DNA of 64,000 nt from Larimichthys crocea (Eukaryota; Chordata; Actinopteri; Sciaenidae): contig NC_040016.1 in NCBI RefSeq assembly GCF_000972845.2, positions 3,430,701 through 3,494,700 of the forward strand. Direction: 5' to 3'. The translations under genes and the position numbers were made by a program. Shown here piece by piece: positions 54,444-64,000 of the stretch. Below the pieces are notes generated by a model. It saw only the letters and a list, made by a program, of their open reading frames with translations, did no database searches and was not told where the DNA came from. The stretch's first letter is position 1. Every line of letters begins with the position of its first letter.

Positions 54444-57400
54444 ATCAGCACATAATAAATGTCATTATAACGAATGGGTCCTGCAGCAAATGTTTCCCTA
54501 GGAAACAAAGCATGATTTCTGTGGCTGCACACCTATTACATCTTGCAGCATGGGACCACTTGGACTTCCAGCAGTAATTGGGTAAACATCCAGAGACTCA
54601 GAGACACATGGCTCCCTCAGACCTGCAGGCATACACGTACAACTGTACACCAACATCGACAGGCACACATGTTCAAACATTAAGCTATGTTACATGCACT
54701 CACTATTTTCATTTGGCAAAGCAGAGATCAGGCGATGAGAGCTTCATCATGCAGGGAGGGTAGAGGGAGGGGAGGTGATTCCATAAATGGACTTTTAAAA
54801 TGGTCCTGGGTAAGTTTATGTTGGGTGAGAGCTGAGTGAAAACAACGCTCAACATCTGAAGTGCAATTAGGGCTTTGGAGGGTCTTTCAAAGACCAAAAG
54901 ATAGGAGTCTGGACTCTGCCCAAATAGTACAGCAGCTGTCAGCGGGTCCCTCCAAAATCAGAATGCTTCCCAGATTCTCTGGCTCTCTGTGGAATGGCAA
55001 CAATAGACTTCATGCCAGAGACCAAATTGATCTGACCCCATATTGAAGAGAGGAGGAGGAATAAGTCGTCAGAGGAGTGGTGTAGTGTAGCCTGGATACC
55101 AGTGTTACATAATATATGCCACACACTAAGGGAACCCAGACTCAATGGACCACTGAGTTCCAAAAAAACTCTGAGTGCTTCCACGAAATCCTAAGATAAG
55201 TGAGTAATTCTCCCTCCACTAAGACTTTATAGAGGGCAATGTAGTTTTTTTAAATAACATAATTATGATGAGAGCACTTGCTGGGGTTGAAAGGCACATA
55301 TGGGGGCATAGTGGGCTGTGGTGTAAGGTGTGCCGTCCACCTATCCCAGTCTGACTCAGTGTGATTATGATATTGTGTAGTAGTGATCTTGTTTTGAAGG
55401 GTCCTGATGTCATCACTTTGCAGTCTTACCCTGGCCCCAGCGTCCCCCCCACCCCCGAGTCAGCTCACTAACAAAAGGACAGCATGATGACCTAATCACT
55501 TCCAGCTGCAAGTAAAAGTGAAAAAAAAAAAAAGGAAAACGATGTTGTGACGCCCTTTAACCACCTGACTTTCTGTATGGATACAGCACAGCTGGAATGA
55601 CAGGCTGAGTGTAGGACAAAGGAAAGGAAAGAGGGGCTTGTATGAGAAGGAGTGAGATTATCACTTTTTCTTTGCTGAAGACACACATTTATTTAACATT
55701 CCTCATTTAATATGACAAGCATAATCCTCGAGTTCTTCTTTTTCCAGCTGTTTCACACAGTACAAAACAGGCATGTTCAGTAAGGGTAACGGTAGTATAG
55801 GCTTACACATATATGAGGACCAACATGTTAATCCAAAGCACATGTGCTTTTCCCCCATGTGTTGGTTTCCATGCATCAACATGTGAAATTTCCCATGCAT
55901 GCAAGAGTCTCTTTGCACATCAAATTACAACAATATTACAAAGAAATTGGTATTTTTGCAATTTAGCACACCCAGATACAATAGTACAATATTGTGTTCA
56001 TAAGTATGGACAGCTTTACATGTGCATTTGTTATGATTACATTACTTATGATCAAAAACAAGTGAGATGACAACTTAACAAGACACCATGCAAGACATAG
56101 CAGCCAGCTACAATTACTTACACATCCAAGAGCAAGAAGCCCAGCCCGCCATATATCATTCAGCTTTTTATTTCACGAAGCTCTCGCCAACAACTACAAG
56201 CCAGTCCTAGATTTACTCTTGTCTGTTGGCTTCTCTCCTTTTTTCTTCTTAGTTTCCTACGTCGTCATCTTTGGACTCTTCACCTTCGCCATGCTCTGCC
56301 TTTGCTGATGTTACCTAGCTCCAGTTCTTGTGCTTTGGGCCTTAAAAAAATCCTTTTCCCGATAGTCCAAAGCTCCTGTATTAGTAGTGTAAACACAAAC
56401 ACTCACCCAGTGCGCCGAGCATACAGTTTGGGCAGCATAGCTAACTGATCTAACGACATAGCTAACAGCAGCTACATTTAGCAGCCGTTTACCTTTGTCC
56501 GTTGTCCTCTTTGGTCTCATCACCTTTGCCATGCTCTACCTCTTGCCACCCATCAGCATTACCCACCGTCCCGGTCATGAAAGTCCAATACACCTGTGAT
56601 ATACTCTTACGGTGCTCTGAACTTTTTACCATTCTGGGAAGCCTGGTTAAAATAGTAAGCTAACATTAGCGAACAGCCGCTATAGTTCACAGTAGTTTAG
56701 TGTCCATCATTAAACTCTGTAAATCACCAACAGATGAGGTAGAACAGCTGGAGGACATTTTCACCCGTAGGTTTTTCCCCTTTGGCCCTTTGTGGCATAT
56801 TGTTTGACGTATAATTTGAAAGCTTTGCACTGTACTACAGTTTCAGTTACAGCGCAGTAAAGTGTCATCTCCTCTGCTCCATATACCCCTTTGTCATATT
56901 GGATATAGTTTAGTGTTCTGGGTCAAGGACTCTATTTTGTGGCTGTCAGGGCTTGTAGAATAGCCTGGCCTGGGTCCTGCTGGCAGGGCCACTGTGTAAA
57001 TGGGTCGTCTGGGACCAAGAGGAGCCAACAAGCTCACTATAGTTGACAGGCGCACAGCAGTGTGCATCAGGACCCCAGCTGGATGTGACGGGGAAATCTT
57101 TACCACAAGGAAAGCCTGCAATAACACAAAAATAGTTTAAATGGAGGCAAAGGCAAAAATATGTTAGTTTTTTTTCTCCTGTAGAGTACAATAAGACAAC
57201 TGTACTCAGCTGCAGACACTAATGTAAAATCATTAGGTGAGCTGTGATGTAATTAAGACATTATTAGGACATTAAGACATATGGTTATTCTACAAGACAG
57301 AACATCTGAACTAATTCTGGGTAGTAACAACAACTGACTTCAACAGTGTCACCTGGAATATTTCTGTCGTTGGTGAGAGGAGCCAAACAGAGAGCTTGTT

Positions 57401-57614
57401 TCACTGGTTAGAGTTGATTATCTGTCTCAGTCTAATCTTTCAGAAGCCACTTAGGATTATCACTTCACAAAGACATTATTTTTGCACCAAATCTAATTTA
57501 ATGATTAAATAATCGTATTATAGTTTTAACACAGCAGGGCGAATGGCACCAAGTAATGACTGTGACGGCTTTGACTGACAGCATACAATATGTGCTGTGG
57601 AAAGCCCAAAATAT

Positions 57615-57616
<2 letters not shown>

Positions 57617-57662
<46 letters not shown>

Positions 57663-57679
57663 ACACACACACACACACA
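57617..57679. repeat. (CA)n microsatellite
   Basis: Long AC run with one TC interruption near 57,656, intergenic. Confidence 0.97.
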
Positions 57680-59229
57680 TGGGTATGTCTCAGGATTGTA
57701 TTACAGGTAATACAATTCAAATTTAAGCATGACATATACTCTTTTAAGTTATCATAAATATGGAAAGTAACACAGACAAAGGACATTTTAAAGTACCTAC
57801 ATTTTACCAAATTTATGGTTAGAGGTAATATTAGTAATATTATTCATATTAGATCCATGGAATAAGGCTTGGTTTGTGACTAAATAAAACAATCCCAGTG
57901 AAAATGGTGCAGTCTATATGTTGCTTCCAGCCAAAATAACTCTAAACAGATGAGCTGTTTTTCACAGTATGAATGAACCACAGGATCCTTGTTCTAAAAC
58001 TGTAAACATAACAAAATGGCGTATGCTATACTATAATTATGAAACCCAGAAAAAAGCTCAACAAAATGCATAATGCATTTGCAGTACAACAATCAAGCAA
58101 TGCAGCTATTCAAATGCAGATGGTTGTTTACGCATAAAAGGAAATAAGAGGTGACCAATTTCATGTTTGCTTTGTCTGGCCTCATCTTATTGACTCCATG
58201 GCTTATGTGAGTCACCGCCATAATCATTTCAGGCTTTTCTCAAACAGAATGTAAAGCATAGCAGAGCAATTCTTTGCGCAGGAAGTGTGTCAGTGCTTGA
58301 TTTGCCATGTAGCTGAACAAACTAAAAAACCTTAAAATTAGATTACACCAGTCACAACAATTGAGGCTATGTGGGAAAGAAACAGAGAATATCTGAAATT
58401 TGTAACAGCTCAGACTGTGAATTTTTTTTTTGGTTTGCTTTCGCACCATACATTTTTCAGAGTTATTTCATCTAGTGACTGTGACTTGATTTTTTTCAGA
58501 GGAAATAGTCATCAAAACAGCAAATTCATGTCCATGTCTCAACAGCAATGAGTGACATGATACATTTCTCACTCCATCTTCATTTTACTTTGTTTCCAAA
58601 TTCCAGATTGGGCTGTGTTATCCAAAAAGCACCTTGTTTTTCATCTGTTTGCTTTTTTTTTGCAGGTATCTGAAAGTAGACAGATCCCCACTGAATGTAA
58701 AGATGCTGGAGGATGATATACAGACATAAGACTGCAGATATATTAGGGAGCTAGTCTGTTTCAAGCTTTATACGTAAAAAGAAGAAGGAGGGGATTTTAA
58801 AAATCAGGTTTTACATGAACTGTCAGCCATGCATCATGAGACATTAGTACCGCTGTTATATGATTCTTAGATCTTGTGACGACTCTGGCAGCTGTGTTCT
58901 GGACCAACTGGAGACCATTTGGTGCCATCTTACAGAAATGAGTGCATTACAGTAATCTATTTTAGATGTTAAGGATTTCAATGTCTAATTTTGATTGAAA
59001 AAAGGTGGAAGAAAGCAGTTTGTGTTATATACTTGATGTCTGACTCAAATAAGAGAGGAATCAAATGGGGAATGGGATCACAATCAGATGTGGTTGATTT
59101 AGAAATAGTGACAATTTTGGAGAGAATGTTTGAATTAACTAGATTAAACTAAACCAAAAAATGTGGCTCATGGTTAGGTGGTCAGCCTCAGTAAGAAGCA
59201 TAGAATAATAGAAGAATATCATTCCAGAT

Positions 59230-59845
59230 TAGCCCAGCCCTTTTCAGGGAAATAAACCGCAGGAAATTGCTGTGACGGGATTGTTTTGGTAAGTCTAACC
59301 ATGGTGTTGAATGAAGATTATGGGCTATGTCTGTTGTTATAAATCAGATCAGAGTAATAATTCGATTTAGCTTGCTGGGGAGCATATTTGTGCATAAGCA
59401 GTGATTCATTCCAGGCCTAGCAGAATACTCTTAATGTTGTATTGCACCATCTTTTCTCCAAATTTTGGCATGATTGTGTTCGAGCCTGAATAGAATCATT
59501 GAACCATGGGGTAACGTTGGATAAGGAGCATTTTCTAGCTTGAGGGGGAGCTACAGAGTCGAGTGCAACGTGTAAGGTAATTTTTAGTTTTTTTGTTAAG
59601 CTATCCAGAAAGCCAGGGCAGTTATACAGTTTTGTGAGAGCATCAGGAATTGATCACTTCTGAGGTGCTCTGGCTGATGTATTTATATATATATGTATTT
59701 CCTTTTGGGAGGTCAAAAGGATGAATAAATAACATTAAATTGAACCAGAGAGTGATCGGATAAAGATGGAGCAGAGGAGGAGACTAAAAGATCTGTGACA
59801 GAAAGACCGCGTAGTAAAAGTAAATCGACGGTGTGATCGCTGCAG
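59230..59845 (-). mobile_element. Decayed non-LTR retrotransposon (LINE), endonuclease to linker region
   Basis: On the minus strand a frame reads DHTVDLLLLRGLSVTDLL then SDHSLVQFNV (59,698-59,842), the C-terminal signature of LINE apurinic-type endonucleases. Further on come TPWFNDSIQART...LEKRW, KSNYYSDLI and FNTMVRLTK, the usual order between endonuclease and reverse transcriptase in L2-like elements. Stops and frameshifts show it is dead. Confidence 0.6.
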
Positions 59846-62800
59846 TAGAGGGACAGCCTGAGTACAACCAAATGCATCAACGATTGTTGTAAAGGCTTGG
59901 TTTATTGTGTTGGAGTTCTCTGTTAAATTGAAAGAATATTAAAACCATGTTTGAGGATTGGATCATGAATTAATAGCTATCTGGAGCTATAATTGAAATT
60001 GTACATATCCCGTTGGTCTCTGTTTGGATAGGACTGGATGGTTTGAAAAGCAGAAAAGCAATTTGGAACAAAATTAATGTCATGAGAGCATTGATGCCCA
60101 TTAAATGGACCATCGTAACTGACAATAGAGTTGTAATTGGGTTTGGAATATAAATACATTAGAGGGGTTATCTGTATGGGGTATAGACTGTCACAGGAAG
60201 CAGCAGTGTATGGGAGGTGCAATACAGAATATGAGAGTAGGCACCTGATAACTTACTACCAGGTACATTAGGGTCAAGTTCATTAGAACTAAAAAGTTTC
60301 AATTGGTTCCAAACTAGGTCAAAGTTTTCCACCAAATTGAGCTTGTGGGTATAGGAATGTCTTACTTCCATTGTGATTTGGTCTATGTCCATTGAAACCA
60401 CACTGTGCCTCTTCTTCTGTGTACATTTCTGTTAAGGAATGGATGGCTTCAGAGGTACAGGAAATATCCCATGTTGGACAGGATACCTTTAGATTACATC
60501 GCCAGGAAACAGTCATTCCTCAGTCAGATACAAAGTGAGGGCACTTGTCTATGAAGGAAATTGGTTATTGTAGACAGCATTGCTCTGTTGTATGGAAAGG
60601 CATTTAAGAAGCTACTGATACATTTAACAACACGGCTAGACTGTATTGTGTCTGCTTTTGCGTCATTTGCCATGTAGCTCAGCTGCCCCATGCATGAAGA
60701 AACAATATAACTGGATTTTCATGCTTCTTAGTACATGAGGCTGCAAACGTACGGGGGGAGGGCAAGCAAACCAACAAAATCAGCTTTGCTCTACTCTGCT
60801 CTTGCTGTCCTGTTATTCCCATTTACTCCCACTTGGGTCACCCAGAGGTTCAGTTTCGATCCAGTTTAAGCATTGGTGTCTCATAGGTGAGGTCACATCA
60901 TCACACGTTAGTTTGACTTGGCCGTGGGAGTTAAATTCTCTGTTACACCTCAAATGGTCAAATGTTAGGATGGTAATTTAACCTGTGTTACAGCATTGCA
61001 ATAAAATACCCCTTGTTTTTTTAGCTGAGTAATAGGGGTCAATGACCTATGAGAGTACAATCAAATCCAGACATTTTGAACTAGTGTGATTTAGCCTTTG
61101 ATTCATCTAGATCTCAGACCTCTGTTTTTGAGCAAGAAATAAAGCATCCTTATCCAAACTTAATGTGGATCATTCTAAAATATGTGAGGCCTTAAAATAA
61201 CTATATTCATATATAAAAGCACTCCATTATGAGTAGAAACAAGCTATTCATATATAAAAGCACTCCATTATGAGTAGAAACAAGCAGAACAAAGAACCTG
61301 GTGTCAAAGTGGTTTCATAAAAGCCAAAATGGTGGAAAAATTCATCACATCCCTCTCTTGTGGCACCTCATTGTTAATCATATCCTTTCAGGTCAAGGCT
61401 GGAAAGTAGCTGTACAAGAATGTTTTAATATGACAGGAATGCCAACTTTGACACAAAAACAATGCTAAAAGTTAAAAACAGCATGTGATTCTAAGATCGG
61501 AGAGGCAGAAAGAAGCATTGTTGCCTGTGTGGGAGGAGCAGGGCTCTGTTTTTGACATTAGACAGTAAAGTCTTCATTTCATAAGTAGATACATCATCTG
61601 AAAATATCACTACAAAGAGAGTCTCCAAAGAGATCAACTAACAGTGGCCACTAATATCAACTAATGGGCCAGCTTTTAATCAGTGTGGAATGGCTTAAGT
61701 TAAATATCTGCACAGCTGGGCTTTCATAATGTCAACAACTGGATGGGGTTGTTGGCAAAAAATGAGTAGTGACTTTGAGCCTACACAGTGTAACACAGAT
61801 TTCACGAGCAGCCAAATGATACACTACTTAGTGCGAAACTCTGTGAGAATGGAGACATTTGAGAAACAAAGACTTCCATAAGTTGGGAGAAGTTTGACAG
61901 AAGCCAATTTACAAGTAAGATCAAATACATTTCACAAAAGTGTCAAAGATATGTATTTTTTTTAAATGTTCCTGAGCTCTCTCCTGTTTTTATCCCACCA
62001 AGCCTGTCGTGCAGTCACCATTACCATAGCATTTAGACACTATGTGTCTCTGGTTTCAGCCAGATTGTCAAAAGGATGTTTACCTCTTTGGTTGTCCGAA
62101 CAGATAGGGCTGGCGACAAAGATTAAACTATAAATGATTCTAAAATACTGGATACACATTTCTACTAATCTCTACAAACTGATATCTCCATATGAATACA
62201 GATAACTTGAAAAAAAGAAGCTAAATTGTCGTCAGACAATAGCCAATGGGTTCTGAGATTGCATTTTGGCCAGTGAGTTATGCCTCTTTTGCTCTCCACA
62301 TGGACTACTGCAAACCAAGCCCACTCAAACATGATGGATCAGTATAACTCAGACTACAAACAGAAACCAGCATCACTTCCAGTGCCAAAGTCTTGGTCTT
62401 GTGCTACAGATTCCGAAATGTAAAGCTGGCCCGCCTATTACGGTTGCTTAGGTATGATTGTACAATCGCCACTCAGAGGAGGGGGTTAGCAAATGGTCAA
62501 AAATAATAAATGATGATATTTTGCCTCTGAAATGGCTTTAAATATATACATCATCGTTTAGTTTTCAGAATGACATTTGTTAATATTCCTAATAGAAGAG
62601 GGTGGCTACGTATACACAAATTGTTTCTCCCTCTCCTTCACAAGTCAGTCTCTGCTCTGCTCTGCTTGTCTGCAGTCTGTTGGACATCCTGCTGACACTA
62701 TTTTAGCCTCTTTCACAAGGGTGTGCAGACCGCAGCCTGCCTTTGTAGTTTGTATACTAAATGCACAGCAGAGAGGGATCCCTTTTGGGCCAGTGGTTTC

Positions 62801-64000
62801 CTGAAACAAGCCATCTGCAACTGCTCCACGCTCTACATGGCCTGAGGACAGAGGACAGACACACATAAAGTGGATTCATATATTGTATGGACCTCAACAA
62901 AGAATTCATTCATTTTGTTGTCTTGCTGTGGGCAGGATTACTTCAGTCCATAAAACCTTTTTATAACTTCCACTCATGGCAATTAGGATCTCTTTTTGAT
63001 GCTTGAGAAAGTCCTATTGCTTAAAAGGCATGTGCAAGATTCAAGGTCAACTCTCAGGTCTTATTTTTGTGTTTTCTTGTTTTCCCTTCTTGCCTTCCTT
63101 CTTTCTTTCCTGGTTTCTGTCCATCTAACCCGTGGTGTTGTGGATATTCGATGAGTGTTTAACCTCAAGGAAGCATCAACAACAGCCCCATCTCACAAGG
63201 TACAGGTTCTGATGGTCTTCAAAGACAATGTAGGCAACAAGGATGTTACTACTCTTTCATTGTCAGAAGTGCCATTTCTCTCCAGTGGTTTCAAATGCAA
63301 TAGAAATCAATTGGAAATGGTGAGTTTAAGGCCACATCAACCTAGTGAAATGTTTCATTTACTTATACCTGGCATGCTAGTGAGCAGATAATGTTTGCAC
63401 CAAATATAAAGCTTGATTTCTGCAAACAATAATGCATTCTGTATTTAAATTTCATCCAGGTGTGCAACTGCATTGGGTGGATGCCTCAGGCAAAGAAAAG
63501 TGCATATTTACCAGCCAATTTATGTATATGCTTACCATAACTCCCATCATTGTTAATGCGTGACCATAAATCTTAAAACACTGTTACGTGAAATAAAGAA
63601 AAGAGAATCTAGCTGGATGGATTTCATGTTTATTGTGTTAAACAAAAGCCCTGTACAGAATGGTACAAAATGTAACCGCAGATCAACTCTTTCTTCTTTC
63701 GCTTTCAAACAAGACACACAAAGCATAACAACACAAGTGTGATTTGCATTAAAATTGTCCATGCAGCACTTAAATTTCTGTACGCTTCGACTCCCAAGTC
63801 AAACAAATAAAAACTATCAAGTCAAGCAGTTCAGAAAGAGCTGGCAGCTATTAACTGACAATCAACAGAGGCCGGAGAACAGTAACAACTGACAGATGAG
63901 CTTAGTTTGACAGTAAATTTGTCTGCAGGCATCTTGCTAATATACATTTTAGGTATCACAAACATTTCTGATGCTTTTTGAATCCAACGGTCTCAGAATT
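59846..64000. other. Upstream intergenic sequence to window end, no gene found
   Basis: AT-rich, with the 41-bp duplication at 61,204. No coding exon, RNA gene or named repeat that I can support. Confidence 0.5.
61204..61285. repeat. Exact 41-bp tandem duplication, intergenic
   Basis: 61,204-61,244 and 61,245-61,285 are identical (core ATATATAAAAGCACTCCATT). Matches end sharply on both sides. Confidence 0.95.

Larger units (their letters stand above)
49702..59229. other. Upstream intergenic sequence, no gene found
   Basis: No frame longer than about 100 codons and none with recognisable motifs. Contains microsatellites, CCTGTCAATCAAAACAGCC...TTATTATGCATAACTT wording near 51,510-51,555 and ACACTGGACCTTTAA near 51,857, both fragments of common fish repeats, and two related segments at about 56,264-56,302 and 56,500-56,542 sharing ATGCTCT.CCT wording. 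Confidence 0.5.

Noticed and set aside
56946..57191. Candidate exon after TTGTGTTATTGCAG (GFPCGKDFPVTSSWGPDAHC)
   Set aside because: Acceptor-like start, but no recognised domain, no matching neighbours, and no continuation in frame that I could find.
1..64000. CRISPR arrays, operons, riboswitches or a novel prokaryote-type system
   Set aside because: The window is clearly vertebrate nuclear DNA; no regularly spaced repeats other than those listed.

Overview
This is vertebrate nuclear DNA, most likely from a ray-finned (teleost) fish. The evidence is GT-AG introns with short phased exons, CA/GT microsatellites, a hAT element with a CAGGGGTCGGCAACC-type terminus, small inverted-repeat elements of kinds I recognise from fish genomes, and a complete ADAMTS gene packed into about 46 kb. 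The species is not identifiable from sequence alone. There are no bacterial operons, CRISPR arrays or RNA genes that I can support.

One host gene dominates the window. It lies on the minus strand from its start codon at 49,359 to its stop at 3,538-3,540. I could assemble it by eye into 39 coding exons, all with GT donors and AG acceptors, whose lengths add to 5,838 nt: 1,945 residues plus stop, in frame from end to end. Domain order is signal peptide, propeptide with basic proprotein-convertase sites, zinc metalloprotease (HELGHVFNMPHDD), disintegrin-like, TSR1, Cys-rich, spacer, fourteen further thrombospondin type-1 repeats (15 in all), and a GON domain. Architecture, length and residues such as [10 protein letters not shown] and [14 protein letters not shown] identify it as ADAMTS9 (adamts9), a secreted matrix protease of the GON-ADAMTS group, rather than its paralogue ADAMTS20.

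Layout: 1-3,537 holds a dispersed repeat and a putative 3' UTR with a perfect 18-bp hairpin. GON-domain exons occupy 3,538-7,417, C-terminal TSR exons 7,824-35,317 (to the TSR2 edge), spacer, Cys-rich and disintegrin exons 35,188-41,052, protease exons 41,638-44,708, and propeptide and signal exons to 49,359. A TATA-like box lies near 49,700. From there to 64,000 I see no gene, only repeats and a decayed LINE.

The most consequential oddities look technical. A 10-N gap at 30,889-30,898 is followed by an indel-ridden second copy of exons 18-21 (30,899-33,167) that duplicates the intact block at 33,325-35,613; the reading frame needs only the intact copy. Three separate exact 41-bp tandem duplications (321, 4,911 and 61,204) also look like contig-join artefacts. 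The most interesting biology beyond the gene is a hAT element in intron 31 carrying two nested insertions and a BED-type zinc-finger reading frame, the 3' UTR hairpin, and an upstream ORF overlapping the start codon. I found no convincing undescribed system.
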